In this document: one piece after another, positions 35,081 to 44,081 of the stretch
Layout of the letters: the number at the start of each line of letters is the position of its first letter
Numbering within the stretch: position 1 is the first letter of the stretch
NCBI RefSeq assembly: GCF_036226405.1
Contig: NZ_CP108464.1
Coordinates: forward strand, 1,116,001 to 1,180,000
Length of the DNA stretch: 64,000 nt
Direction of reading: 5' to 3'
Source: Streptomyces sp. NBC_01260
Lineage (GTDB): Bacteria > Actinomycetota > Actinomycetes > Streptomycetales > Streptomycetaceae
The notes under the pieces: generated by a model
What the model saw: the letters and a program-made list of their open reading frames with translations, nothing else
Told to the model about the DNA's origin: nothing
Databases searched by the model: none
Position numbers and translations under genes: made by a program

Positions 35081-35311
35081 ATGTTCGCGTCACGCGGGGA
35101 GTACGAACGTCCGCTGCACGAGGAGTTCGGATTCCGCATCGCCCGGCGCGGATATGACCGCGATCAGGTCGACGCCTACATCACCCGGCTCCGCAGCGGC
35201 TCCCCGCCGGCCGATGTCGTGGGCTTCGAGCTGGTCCGCCGCGGCTACGAGCAGAGCCGGGTGGACGAGGTCATCGCCCAGTTGCACCGCGAGGCGGGCC
35301 GGGGGCGGTGA
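35081..35311 (+). CDS. Small DivIVA-domain protein with duplicated motif
   Basis: 76 aa containing the DivIVA N-terminal motif twice: FRIARRGYDRDQVDAYI (residues 18-34) and FELVRRGYEQSRVDEVI (residues 49-65). Each copy is the membrane-curvature-sensing hook of DivIVA/Wag31, but no coiled-coil tail follows. A membrane-targeting or competitor peptide is conceivable; function unknown. GGAGGGGCACCC precedes the ATG. Confidence 0.75.
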   Translation: MFASRGEYERPLHEEFGFRIARRGYDRDQVDAYITRLRSGSPPADVVGFELVRRGYEQSRVDEVIAQLHREAGRGR

Positions 35312-35426
35312 GCCGGCCCGCCCGGCTCCGCCCCCGCGCCGTCCCTCGCCCCTGACCTGCCGCTCGCCCCTGCCGGGCCTACGCTGGCCGGGCAAGGGAG
35401 GCAGCCGTCCGGCGAGAGGGAAGATC

Positions 35427-36257
35427 ATGTCCGAGACCCCGGTGCACACCCTGAACGACGGCCGTACCGTCCCCGCGGTCGGGCTCGGCACCTGGCCGCT
35501 GGACGACGACGCGGCGGAGCGGGCCGTCGCCGGGGCTCTGGGGCTCGGCTATCGGCTCGTCGACACCGCGCTCAACTACGGCAACGAGAGCGGCACCGGA
35601 CGCGGGATCGCCCGCAGCGGCGTGCCCAGACAGGACGTCTTCGTCACCACCAAGGTGCCGGGCCGCCACCAGGGGTACGAGAAGACGCTGGCCTCTTTCG
35701 AGGAGTCCCGCCGCAACCTCGGACTCTCCTATGTGGACCTCTATCTCATCCACTGGCCGCTGCCCCGCGTCGATCTGTACGTGGACACCTGGAAGGCGAT
35801 GATCCGCCTCCGCGAGGAGGGGCTGGTGCGGTCGATCGGGGTCTCCAACTTCACCGCGGGCCACCTCGGCCGGCTGGAGCGCGAGACGGGGGTGCTGCCC
35901 GCCGTCAACCAGATCGAGATGCATCCGCGGCTGCCGCAGGAGGAGCTGCGGGCCGTGCACGCCGCCAAGGGCATCGTCACGGAGAGCTGGAGCCCGCTGG
36001 GCCGGGGCCGCGATCTGCTCGCCGATCCCGGGCTCGTCGCCATCGCCGGGACGCACGGCGTGACGCCGGGGCAGGCGGTGCTGCGCTGGCACACCCAGCT
36101 CGGAGCCGTACCGGTCCCGAAGTCGGCCGACCCGGGACGGCAGCGCGAGAACCTGGACCTCTTCGGCTTCGAGCTGACGGCGCACGAGCTGGCCCGCATC
36201 TCGTCGGGGCCGCAGGAGCGGTTCGGCGGGGACCCCGAGACGCACGAGGAGTTCTGA
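35427..36257 (+). CDS. Aldo/keto reductase
   Basis: 276 aa TIM barrel. Catalytic tetrad: Asp and Tyr in LVDTALNYGNESGTG, Lys in VFVTTKVPGR, His in YLIHWPLP. NADPH-binding end VPKSADPGRQRENLDLFGFE. It matches AKR5-type reductases of streptomycetes (2,5-diketogluconate reductase-like). The NADPH-reducing substrate is unknown. Confidence 0.92.
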   Translation: MSETPVHTLNDGRTVPAVGLGTWPLDDDAAERAVAGALGLGYRLVDTALNYGNESGTGRGIARSGVPRQDVFVTTKVPGRHQGYEKTLASFEESRRNLGLSYVDLYLIHWPLPRVDLYVDTWKAMIRLREEGLVRSIGVSNFTAGHLGRLERETGVLPAVNQIEMHPRLPQEELRAVHAAKGIVTESWSPLGRGRDLLADPGLVAIAGTHGVTPGQAVLRWHTQLGAVPVPKSADPGRQRENLDLFGFELTAHELARISSGPQERFGGDPETHEEF

Positions 36258-36282
36258 GCGGCGCCGCGGCGGGCGGCGCCGC

Positions 36283-36612
36283 TCAGCTCGTGCGCGGCTG
36301 AAGCTCCGCCATCCGGGACCAGCCCTCGCCCGGCACCTCGACGTTGATGATCTCCGGCGTCTCCGCCACCAGCTCCGCCATCCGGTCCATGGCCGCGGCG
36401 AAGTGCTCGGACTTCACGTGGGCCGCGCCCGCCTCGGCGGACGCGAACGCCTCCAGCAGCACGAACTGGTCCGGGTTCTCGACGCTGTACGACCAGTCGA
36501 AGAACACGTTGCCCGGCTCCTGCCGGGTGGCGAGGGTGAAGTCCTCGACGGCCGGGAGCCATTTGTCGCGATCGGCGCTGCGGACGGTGAACCTGACGGC
36601 GATGAAGATCAT
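36283..36612 (-). CDS. ABM-family quinol monooxygenase
   Basis: 109 aa antibiotic-biosynthesis-monooxygenase/YgiN fold: a ferredoxin-like dimer with MIFIAVRFTVRSADRDKWLP, NVFFDWSYSVENPDQFVLLE and the HVKSEHFAAAM helix. Cofactor-free oxidation of quinols or polyphenols is typical. No pathway context. Confidence 0.8.
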   Translation of the reverse strand: MIFIAVRFTVRSADRDKWLPAVEDFTLATRQEPGNVFFDWSYSVENPDQFVLLEAFASAEAGAAHVKSEHFAAAMDRMAELVAETPEIINVEVPGEGWSRMAELQPRTS

Positions 36613-36706
36613 GAGGACTCCTGCTCGGGACGTGCGGCAACCCGGGCAGGGTCCCGCATCCCCACCGTATCCCCCGAATACGGACAGCCGCCGGAGGGGG
36701 GCCGGG

Positions 36707-37822
36707 TCAGCCGCCCAGCTCGACATGGCGCGCGGTCAGCCGCCGCGCGCCCTGCTCGGTCAGTGAGCCGTGGAGCCGCAGCCGGGAGATCCCGCCGTCC
36801 GGGAAGATGTCGATCCGCACCTGCTCGGCGCGTACGGCTGCCGACAGGACGAAGCGGTGGTCGGTGTCGGGCTGCAGGCGGGTCCTGGGCAGGATCTCGG
36901 TCCAGTCGCCGCCCTCTCCGTCACGGGCCGAAAGGCTCGCCCAGCCCGCCGAGTTGCCCTTCAGGTACGCAGTGTCGATCTCGACGGCCCGGATGTCCGC
37001 CTGCTCGACGAGGCGGTAGCGGATCCAGTCGTTTCCCTTGTCCCGCCGTCGGCGGGTCTCCCAGCCGTCGTCCATCTTGCGGGACCGGCCGGGCTGGATG
37101 GTGTTGGTCGCCGGGGAGTAGAAGCGGTCGGAGGCGTCCTCCACCCGGCCGCCGTTCTCCAGCGCGACGAGGTCGAAGGTGCCGAGCGCCGTCAGCCAGG
37201 CGGGATCCGGGGCGACTTCGCCGTACACCCGGAGCCGGGCTATGCCCCCGTCGGGGTGCTGGTTGACCCGCAGATGGGTGAATCGCTGTCCCGCGTCGAC
37301 GGCGAATCCGTTGGCCGCGTGGCCGCCGATCGCCGTACGGGGTACGAGCGTTGTCCACTTCACGTCGGGCGCGCGCAGGTCCTCGGGCGACGGGGAGCCG
37401 GGCAGCGAGACCGCTTCGACCGAGACGGCCTGGGGGTAGTTGCCGCGGAAGTGGGCGGTGTCGACGACGATCCCGTGCACCACACCGGGCGCGCCGAGGC
37501 GGACCAGCGCCCAGTCGTGGTCCGCGTCCACCGGGTGGGGCTGCACGGCGCTCACGCCGCGGCGGCGGCGGGTCTCCCAGCCGTCCATGATCTTGCCCTT
37601 GTGCCCGAAGCGCTCCGGGTCGAAGTGGGCCGGCTCCGGCTTCAGCAGGTTCTCGCGCTCCGCGAAGAACTCGTCGTTGGCGGCGATCACGCCCGCGCCG
37701 AGGCGGCGGTCGGCGAGGTCCACGAGGTGGGTGAACGGGAAGTCTGCGGTGCGGTAGTCGGCGTACGGGTCGCCGCCGCCGTACGGGTTCGCGTCGCCGG
37801 TGAAGTGCGCTGTCGCCGTCAT
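36707..37822 (-). CDS. alc: Allantoicase
   Basis: 371 aa. Cleaves allantoate to ureidoglycolate and urea in purine breakdown. Two tandem jelly-roll repeats are evident, each opening with an IMDGWETRRRR / KMDDGWETRRRR motif (near residues 78 and 245) and containing the VVDTAHFRGNYP / EIDTAYLKGNSA strand. Starts three bases after the allantoinase stop, so the two genes form one operon. Confidence 0.96.
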   Translation of the reverse strand: MTATAHFTGDANPYGGGDPYADYRTADFPFTHLVDLADRRLGAGVIAANDEFFAERENLLKPEPAHFDPERFGHKGKIMDGWETRRRRGVSAVQPHPVDADHDWALVRLGAPGVVHGIVVDTAHFRGNYPQAVSVEAVSLPGSPSPEDLRAPDVKWTTLVPRTAIGGHAANGFAVDAGQRFTHLRVNQHPDGGIARLRVYGEVAPDPAWLTALGTFDLVALENGGRVEDASDRFYSPATNTIQPGRSRKMDDGWETRRRRDKGNDWIRYRLVEQADIRAVEIDTAYLKGNSAGWASLSARDGEGGDWTEILPRTRLQPDTDHRFVLSAAVRAEQVRIDIFPDGGISRLRLHGSLTEQGARRLTARHVELGG

Positions 37823-37824
37823 GG

Positions 37825-39168
37825 TCAGCGGTTCCTTTCGAGGAGGCGGCCGGTGGGTCCGGCCAGGATGCCGTCCGACGCGATCCGTACGCCGCGCAGC
37901 CAGGTGGACCTGACGACACCGTGCAGGGTCCGGCCGGCGTACGCGGTGACCTGGTTGCGGTGGAACAGCTCGGCCGGGTCGACGGTGAAGGTGGCGTCGG
38001 GCGCGAGGACGGCGAAGTCGGCGTCGCGGCCGGCCTCGATCGCACCCTTGTCGCGCAGCCCGGCCAGTTCGGCGGGGGCCGCCGACATCCAGCGGGCGAC
38101 GTCGTCGAGCGAGTGGCCACGCCTGCGGGCCTCGGTCCAGATGGCGGGCAGTCCGAGCTGGAGGGAGGAGATGCCGCCCCACGCCGAGGCGAAGTCCGGC
38201 GTCTTGAGGTCGGTGGTGCAGGGGGAGTGGTCGGAGACGATGCAGTCGATGGTGCCGTCTGCCAGCCCCTCCCACAGCGCGTCCTGGTTGGCCGCCTCAC
38301 GGATGGGCGGGCAGCACTTGAACTCGGTGGCGCCGTCCGGGACCTCCTCGGCGGTGAGAGTGAGGAAGTGCGGGCAGGACTCGACCGTGACGCGTACGCC
38401 CTCGCGCTTGGCGGTGGCGATCAGCGGCAGTGCGTCGCTGGAGGACAGGTGCAGCACATGGACGCGGGCGTTCAGCCGCTTGGCGTGGGCGATCAGCCCC
38501 TCGATCGCGGTGTTCTCGGCGTCGCGCGGCCGGGAGGCGAGGAAGTCGGCGTAGGCGGGGCCGCCGCGCTGCGGGGCGGACGCCAGGTGGTGCGGGTCCT
38601 CGGCGTGCACGATCAGGAGCCCGCCGAAACCGGCGATCTCCGCCATCGACCGGGCCAGCTGCTCCTGGTCCAGCTCGGGAAACTCCTCCACGCCGGAGGG
38701 CGACAGGAAGCACTTGAAGCCGAAGACCCCGGCCTCGTGCAGCGGGCGGAGGTCCTTGACGTTCGACGGGACGGCGCCGCCCCAGAAGCCGGTGTCGATG
38801 TGCGCCTTGGGGGTGGCCACCCGCTGCTTGACCCGCAGGTGCTCGACGGTGGTGGTCGGCGGGAGCGAGTTGAGCGGCATGTCGAGCAGGGTGGTGATCC
38901 CGCCGGCCGCGGCGGCGCGGGTGGCGGTGTGGAAGCCCTCCCACTCGGTGCGCCCGGGGTCGTTCACATGGACATGGGTGTCCACCAGACCGGGCAGCAG
39001 GACATCGTCGCCGAAGTCCTCCAGCCGGGCACCCGCGGGCACCTCCGCGTCGTACGCCAGGACGGCGTCGATCTTCCCGTCGGCGACGGCGACCGCCGCG
39101 GGCCGTGTCCCCCCGGGAGTGACGACGCGCGTCGAGCGCAGTACCAGCTTCACGTCCGTACCGGACAC
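37825..39168 (-). CDS. allB: Allantoinase
   Basis: 447 aa from GTG 39168 with GGGGAGC upstream. Opens the allantoin ring to allantoate. Amidohydrolase metal ligands: [16 protein letters not shown] (HxH), the carbamylated Lys in [31 protein letters not shown] and the final Asp in [11 protein letters not shown]. First gene of the allantoin operon, divergent from the IclR-type regulator, with an inverted-repeat operator directly upstream. Confidence 0.96.
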   Translation of the reverse strand: MSGTDVKLVLRSTRVVTPGGTRPAAVAVADGKIDAVLAYDAEVPAGARLEDFGDDVLLPGLVDTHVHVNDPGRTEWEGFHTATRAAAAGGITTLLDMPLNSLPPTTTVEHLRVKQRVATPKAHIDTGFWGGAVPSNVKDLRPLHEAGVFGFKCFLSPSGVEEFPELDQEQLARSMAEIAGFGGLLIVHAEDPHHLASAPQRGGPAYADFLASRPRDAENTAIEGLIAHAKRLNARVHVLHLSSSDALPLIATAKREGVRVTVESCPHFLTLTAEEVPDGATEFKCCPPIREAANQDALWEGLADGTIDCIVSDHSPCTTDLKTPDFASAWGGISSLQLGLPAIWTEARRRGHSLDDVARWMSAAPAELAGLRDKGAIEAGRDADFAVLAPDATFTVDPAELFHRNQVTAYAGRTLHGVVRSTWLRGVRIASDGILAGPTGRLLERNR

Positions 39169-39189
39169 CCGTGCTCCCCACTTCAAAAA

Positions 39190-39206
39190 TTCAACGAACT
39201 GTTGAA
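39190..39206. promoter_or_regulatory. AllR-type operator (allB/IclR intergenic)
   Basis: TTCAACGAACTGTTGAA: arms TTCAAC and GTTGAA around GAACT, 22 bp upstream of the allantoinase start. A 13/17 match with equal spacing occurs before malate synthase at 49068-49084. A second dyad-like pair (TTTCCAC / GTGGAAC, about 39293-39331) is nearer the regulator gene. Binding by the adjacent IclR protein is inferred. Confidence 0.65.
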
Positions 39207-39492
39207 GGAGTCTTCACTCGCGAAAGCGGCCCGTCAAGACCCCGCACTTCGCGTCGGCCACCCAGCGGACCACCCGGGACGTCGACTGGAGATTTCCACA
39301 AAGTAAAAGTCTAATTTCGGAGAGTGGAACGTAGAATAGGCCAGGCACGGTGCCGCAGAACCGCCGGTCCGCCTGTGGGCACCCGGACAAACGGGCCCTG
39401 ACCGGCCAGGACGCCGCCCTGGAACAGTGCGCCGACCGGGAAGCGCCCGGTAGGCTGCTGCCTTGCTCTTCCGCTTCGAAAGGACCGTTGAC

Positions 39493-40293
39493 GTGCCGCC
39501 GTCCCACGCCAGCACATCCGACTCCAAGCCCGCCGGACCCAGCGGTGGTGTGCAGTCCCTTGAGCGCGCCTTCGATCTGCTGGAACGGATGGCCGATGCG
39601 GGGGGCGAGGTCGGTCTGAGTGAGCTCTCCGCGAGCAGCGGACTCCCGCTGCCCACCATTCACCGGCTGATGCGCACTCTCGTGGTCTGCGGATACGTAC
39701 GCCAGCAGCCCAACCGGCGTTATGCGCTCGGCCCGCGGCTGATCCGGCTCGGCGAGTCCGCCTCACGGCTGCTCGGCACCTGGGCCCGCCCGTATCTCGC
39801 ACGGCTGGTCGAGGAGACCGGCGAGACCGCGAACATGGCGCTGCTCGACGGCGACGAGATCGTGTACGTGGCGCAGGTGCCGTCCAAGCATTCGATGCGC
39901 ATGTTCACCGAGGTGGGCCGGCGGGTGCTGCCGCACTCCACCGGTGTCGGCAAGGCACTGCTCGCGCACACCCCGCCGGACGAGGTACGGGCGCTGCTCG
40001 CGCGCACCGGGATGCCGGCCGCCACCGAGAAGACGATCACCACCCCCGACGGCTTCCTGGACGCGCTGGACCAGGTCCGCAGGGCCGGCTACGCGGTGGA
40101 CGACAACGAGCAGGAGATAGGGGTCCGCTGCCTCGCGGTCTCGGTACCCAACTCACCCACCTCGGCCGCGATCTCGATCTCGGGTCCGGCGGGCCGGGTG
40201 ACCGAGGCGGCCACCGAGCGGATCGTGCCGATCCTCCAGCAGGCCGCCAAGGAGCTCTCCGAGGCACTGGCCAGCAGCGGGACGTCCGGCTGA
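39493..40293 (+). CDS. allR: IclR-family regulator of allantoin use (AllR-like)
   Basis: 266 aa from GTG 39493 (GAAAGGA 10 nt before). HTH at residues about 20-75: VQSLERAFDLLERMADAGGE then LSELSASSGLPLPTIHRLMR. The effector domain contains GVGKALLAHTPPDEVRALLA and EEIGVRCLAVSVPNS-like IclR signature (EQEIGVRCLAVSVPN). Divergent from allB-alc, so it likely represses them until an allantoin-derived ligand, such as allantoate or glyoxylate, binds. Regulator genes of this kind in S. coelicolor control the same pathway. Confidence 0.9.
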   Translation: MPPSHASTSDSKPAGPSGGVQSLERAFDLLERMADAGGEVGLSELSASSGLPLPTIHRLMRTLVVCGYVRQQPNRRYALGPRLIRLGESASRLLGTWARPYLARLVEETGETANMALLDGDEIVYVAQVPSKHSMRMFTEVGRRVLPHSTGVGKALLAHTPPDEVRALLARTGMPAATEKTITTPDGFLDALDQVRRAGYAVDDNEQEIGVRCLAVSVPNSPTSAAISISGPAGRVTEAATERIVPILQQAAKELSEALASSGTSG

Positions 40294-40307
40294 GACGTCT
40301 TGCACGA

Positions 40308-40373
40308 ACGGTGAGGGGTGACCCGGAGCCTCCCAAGCCCATGGCGCGAGTCCGACTCTCGTCACCCGTTCCA
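40308..40373 (+). tRNA. Degenerate tRNA-Gly(CCC), probable attachment-site remnant
   Basis: The 3' half matches a tRNA-Gly: CTCCCAA anticodon loop (CCC), T stem GCGAG/CTCGT, acceptor strand CACCCGT and an encoded TTCCA end. The 5' half is abnormal. Only 66 nt are present, the D arm is shortened, the anticodon stem pairs poorly (GGAGC/GCCCA) and the T loop reads TCCGACT with the invariant TT changed to TC. So it is not a normal functional tRNA. Integrases often use the 3' half of tRNA genes, and this could be a left-over att site. A terminator hairpin follows. Confidence 0.55.
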
Positions 40374-40378
40374 TGACG

Positions 40379-40403
40379 AGGCCCAGGTCAGTCACCTGGG
40401 CCT
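40379..40403 (+). terminator. Intrinsic terminator after pseudo-tRNA/allR
   Basis: Perfect 10-bp arms AGGCCCAGGT and ACCTGGGCCT around a 5-nt loop, then TGTTCGTT. Could end the IclR transcript or be the tRNA terminator. Confidence 0.75.
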
Positions 40404-40583
40404 TGTTCGTTGCCCGGACGGCCTTTACTGCGATCCCCCCTCTGCCCGCACAGGACCCGGGAGCGCCGAACGCGACAACCGGCCCCAGCGGCTTGCCCAC
40501 ACCACACGCCCCAGCAAACGACGAGGAGCCCGTCAGCAAGCTGACGGGCTCCCGCGAAGGGCCGAGGCTAACCTGCCATCAGG

Positions 40584-41183
40584 TCAGATCGTCGGCGTGT
40601 CGTCGATGACCTCCTTGTGCGGTTCGACAATGAACCTCCAGCCATCACTGGGCTCCAGGAACCGCACTCGGGTCGGATAGATGTCCAGGGCGCGGCGGTC
40701 GCGGTTCTGGCTGTTCGAGTTCTTCCGCCCCCGGGCCGGCTCCTCGTACAGGTCGACCTTGACTTCCGGCACCGCGACGGTTTCCTCGCTCCACCGCTGA
40801 ACGATCCCCGCACCGAATGCGTCGCGCGCCGCGGAGTAGAGCGATTCCAGGGATTCCTTGCTCCCATTCGGCACGAAGAGAGCAAGGTTCAGGAGGACGC
40901 CGGCACTCTGGAGGACCTCGATTTCTTCCCCTGCTTTGTCGGCAACCCAGATTCCGCGCTCTTCGGCATTGTCCGGGAGAACACGAATTTCCTCACCGAA
41001 GATCGTCTTCGCAGCGAAGGACTTCCCCTCGAAATTCTCACCCGGCTCCGTAAGAAAAGCCGGGGCGTAGCAGTCGAGAGGAAGGCCATCCATCTCTGCC
41101 GAGACGAAGATGCTGTCCTGGAGGCCCAATCCCGAAGCCTCTCCGGCCGTAAGACGTCGAGCCGTAACCTTCTCGGTATTCAC
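40584..41183 (-). CDS. Hypothetical protein
   Basis: 199 aa from GTG 41183, with AAGGGG eight nt before; open but unsupported to 41243. Acidic, soluble, no membrane segment; VTARRLTAGEASGLGLQDSI at the start and PTRVRFLEPSDGWRFIVEPH near the end. The G+C content is clearly lower than the neighbours and the upstream stretch is A+T-rich, both pointing to transfer. No family recognised. Confidence 0.6.
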   Translation of the reverse strand: MNTEKVTARRLTAGEASGLGLQDSIFVSAEMDGLPLDCYAPAFLTEPGENFEGKSFAAKTIFGEEIRVLPDNAEERGIWVADKAGEEIEVLQSAGVLLNLALFVPNGSKESLESLYSAARDAFGAGIVQRWSEETVAVPEVKVDLYEEPARGRKNSNSQNRDRRALDIYPTRVRFLEPSDGWRFIVEPHKEVIDDTPTI

Positions 41184-41995
41184 GCCATTCCCCTTTTTCT
41201 CGTGGCGTCCTGTAAATTCATTAGGACTATACCATGAAATCAAACAGCTAGTCCCATTGCCCAGACCTTCGCGTTCGCGACAATACAGTCAACCCCTCGG
41301 AGTGGTTTCTTCCGGCGCCACATCAGACAAATCCTCTCGCATCGTCGGCGAAACGCAGGCACTTTAGGGAAATACGATGAACCCGAAGAGGCGACTCCCC
41401 GCTTCGGTCGATTTCGGAACCAATTCAACCGCCAAGTGAAATGTGAACGGCCGTGACCGATCGGCAACCCGGCAAGCCGTTCGAGCGAACCACGACGGCC
41501 GCCTCACCGAACGGGCATGAGCGCCGTCCCACGCCGGGAGTGCACCTCCGCGAGCGGGTCCCCCCGGTGCAGCGCGACGCAGACCCGAACTGCCGTGATG
41601 TCCGCGGGTGGCGCCAGAGGCCGTGCGGCTGAAGAAGTCGGGCAGCATACGGGCCCTGCGACTGCGGCCCAGAGTCCGGGACGGACCGAGCGTCGCCCGC
41701 GCGAGCGCTTGCGGATCCACGGAGACCGCACGGCCGATCGTTCGCCCGGCGACCGGCACCAACTCCGGGGGACCATGCCACCTTGTGGCACGGATGCGCG
41801 AAGCAGGGACGCAGGGACGCAGGGACGCAGAGCAGCATCGTCACCATCATCGGCGACACCGCTGGTCCGTACCGGAAGGCTTGAGCGGTTCGCCCGTACC
41901 GGGGACTGGCCGGCCTGGCAACGGCCTGTGTGAAGGCGGGCTCCCGTCACCCGTTGCGGCGAACACTCTGAGGCCACAAAGATCGTTTACGGGGC
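41184..41995. other. 812-bp gap without a supported gene
   Basis: All open frames look like composition artefacts. The first 250 bp are unusually A+T-rich for this window. A short tandem repeat lies at 41803-41830. Confidence 0.45.
41803..41830. repeat. 8-bp tandem repeat
   Basis: Three and a half perfect copies of GCAGGGAC in the intergenic stretch upstream of the CBM14 gene. Confidence 0.9.
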
Positions 41996-42262
41996 ATGAA
42001 TCGTACGCACCGCGCCGCAGCCGCTCTGCTGCTCGCTCTCGCCGGCTTCGCCTGCCCGGTCCCGGCACAGGCCTCCGCAGCGGCACCTCCCGCCTGCACG
42101 GCGGAGGGCTTCTTCCCCAACCCGGACGACCAGTCCATGTTCTACCGCTGCGTGGACTTCGATGGAACCTTCACTCGCTTCGACTTCCAGTGCGGGCCGG
42201 GCACGCTGTATCACCCCGAACTGGTGACGTGCGTCCACCCGTGGCAGATGCCCCCGGAGTAG
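41996..42262 (+). CDS. Secreted chitin-binding (CBM14/peritrophin-A) protein
   Basis: 88 aa. The signal peptide MNRTHRAAAALLLALAGFAC is followed by cleavage after AQASA. The mature part (about 60 aa) is one CBM14 domain: CTAEGFFPNPDDQSMFYRCV, then FDFQCGPGTLYHPELVTC with four of the usual cysteines and the conserved aromatic residues. This family is mainly of arthropods and their viruses; scattered actinobacteria carry it. It probably binds chitin outside the cell and has no catalytic domain. Confidence 0.85.
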   Translation: MNRTHRAAAALLLALAGFACPVPAQASAAAPPACTAEGFFPNPDDQSMFYRCVDFDGTFTRFDFQCGPGTLYHPELVTCVHPWQMPPE

Positions 42263-42638
42263 GCGCACTCCGGCCGGCACTCGCACTCCGCTGATCCGGA
42301 CGGCCTCGGACTCAGTACCTTCCAGGGCGAACCCTCGGACTTCCGGACCCAGCCCACCCCCTCGGGACGGGGCCCCGCCGAGATTCGGTCGGCGGGCCTC
42401 GACACATGCCCACCGGCCCTCGCCCTCATCCGGGACTCGAACAGCGACCACGCCAGGCGGCTCCCGGAGTGGCGTGCGAACGCTGTCCGAACTCGGGACC
42501 GAAACCCGTCGCACGGGTCGACTTGTTGCCTGGCCGGGAGACATCGAGCCTGGCCGCGTGGCTGTCCCAGCGGCCCGGAATCGAGGCTGTCTGCCGGGAC
42601 CGGGCCCCCTTCTTCGCCGAGGACCCGGGGCCGTGGTG
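42263..42638. other. Gap without a supported gene
   Basis: 376 bp; only artefactual open frames seen. Confidence 0.4.
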
Positions 42639-43034
42639 TCAGAGGGCGATCAGCCCCGCCGGTGTCTCCCGGAAGCCACAGGCATCGAAGTAGAAGGAAC
42701 GCAGATGCTCCTCGAAGTCGACGTGGAGCCACTCACACTTCGCGGCACGGGCCTCCTCGGCCGCAACTGCGACAAGCGCGGCGCCAACCCCTCTCGACCG
42801 AAGATGCCGGGCGACCACCGTATCCAGAATGAAGGCGTGTGATCCGCCGTCCCAGACGACGTTGACGAATCCGGTCAGAGAGCGGTCTTCCCACGCGCAG
42901 ACCCAGCCGAGGCTGTGGCGCTCAAGTCGTGCTCGCCAGTCGGTCCGAGCGACCGGGGAGCCGAAGCCGTCGGCGTGCAATGCGTCGAGGGATGCGTTAT
43001 CGAAGTCGCCCCGCCATTCATACGTGATCGCCAC
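42639..43034 (-). CDS. GNAT N-acetyltransferase
   Basis: 131 aa, full-length. The acetyl-CoA pyrophosphate loop is VVARHLRSRGVGAALV (motif A), preceded by FVNVVWDGGSHAFILDTVV, with the C-terminal FYFDACGFRETP (motif B). Substrate unknown. Single gene. Confidence 0.88.
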   Translation of the reverse strand: MAITYEWRGDFDNASLDALHADGFGSPVARTDWRARLERHSLGWVCAWEDRSLTGFVNVVWDGGSHAFILDTVVARHLRSRGVGAALVAVAAEEARAAKCEWLHVDFEEHLRSFYFDACGFRETPAGLIAL

Positions 43035-43367
43035 GCCCGCATCCTAGGGGCTCTCCGATGGGTCCGCAGGGGGTGTCTCGTCGGGCTTCCAAGCTGGACC
43101 GCTATGGAGAACCAGCTCACTCACGAGGCCAGTGCCTTCATCAATTTCGGGGACCACAGGTTCCAGGGTTCGAGGACGCATGGCTTCAGGTGGGTCGACA
43201 TCAAGCATCTACGGCTCCCCCAAGAGTTCGTCCGCGACAGGGAGTTGCTCGCCGCACTCATCGGGCAGCCGCCATCCGGCCGTCCGGAGATGGCCGGCGG
43301 GCAGGGCGTCCTCCCCGCCGGAGTCCGGAACTCCCGGAGCTCGGAACACCCGGGGCCGGCGGGCTCG
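43035..43367. other. Gap without a supported gene
   Basis: About 330 bp. A plus-strand frame from ATG 43104 (MENQLTHEASAFINFGDHRF) looks protein-like for 50 codons but then runs into the antisense of the AsnC pseudogene; left unannotated. Confidence 0.4.
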
Positions 43368-44070
43368 TCACGCGCCTCGACGCCGCACGAGGAGCGGGCC
43401 GTCGCGTTTGGTTCTGCGGCCGGTGAGCGCGGTCTCGACGTGGCGGATTCCCTTCAGTGCTCCCAGACGGGCTGTCAGGTACGTGTGGAGGGCTTCGGCG
43501 CTGGTGAGTTCGAGGATGTGGCGAGGACGTTGGTCGGCCCAGTCGTCGTGGCGGCGAAGGCGACTTCGCCGTGGGTCGCAAGCTGCTTCCCTACGTCGGC
43601 CAGCCGGGCCGGTTCGACGTCCAGCCAGCAGATCGCCTCGACCGTGCGACCGTAGAGCGGGGGTCGATCTCGACCTCGAACAGCAGCAGGCCGCTCTCGA
43701 CGAACTCGTTCAGCCGGCGCCGTACCGTGGACTCGGGCGTGGCCGTCAAGTGCGCCAGGGTCGCGATGCTCGTACGGGCGTCCTCGGCGAGCAGACGCAG
43801 GAGCCGGCGGTCCTCCGGGGTCGGCGCGAGCGCTCCGTTGAACTCAGAGTCGATCACTTCGAGCGTGGAGCGGATCCGGACGAACCAGTCGAGGTGGCCG
43901 AGGCATCGTGCGTCGGAGATGCCGACGACGCGGAGCGCGAGAGTCGAGGGCTCCGTGCCGGCAGCTCCCACGCCCCGGGTACGGCCCAGCGCGGGGCCGT
44001 GCATGTCGAGGAAGCCGCGGTCGTCGGCGTACGCGGAGTCCGCCGGGGGAAGCTCCGGGCCACCCGTCCG
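43368..44070 (-). pseudogene. Lrp/AsnC-family regulator remnant
   Basis: C-terminal part of a two-HTH AsnC regulator. It carries LRVVGISDARCLGHLDWFVR, then second HTH TPEDRRLLRLLAEDARTSIA and LAHLTATPESTVRRRLNEFV. After FEVEIDP the frame shifts to LYGRTVEAICWLDVEPARLA and AFAATTTGPTNVLAT, and shifts again to LELTSAEALHTYLTARLGAL. The first HTH and N-terminus are missing. Two frameshifts plus truncation: dead. Its lost 5' part would have lain where the ABC transporter genes now start. Confidence 0.8.
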
Positions 44071-44081
44071 TCCGACAGCCC

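Noticed and set aside
41803..41830. Tandem repeat considered as a CRISPR or origin iteron
   Set aside because: Unit is 8 bp and contiguous, without spacers or neighbouring cas/rep genes.
43104..43270. Possible small gene starting MENQLTHEASAF
   Set aside because: No ribosome site, no recognised family, and the frame continues into antisense of the AsnC pseudogene.
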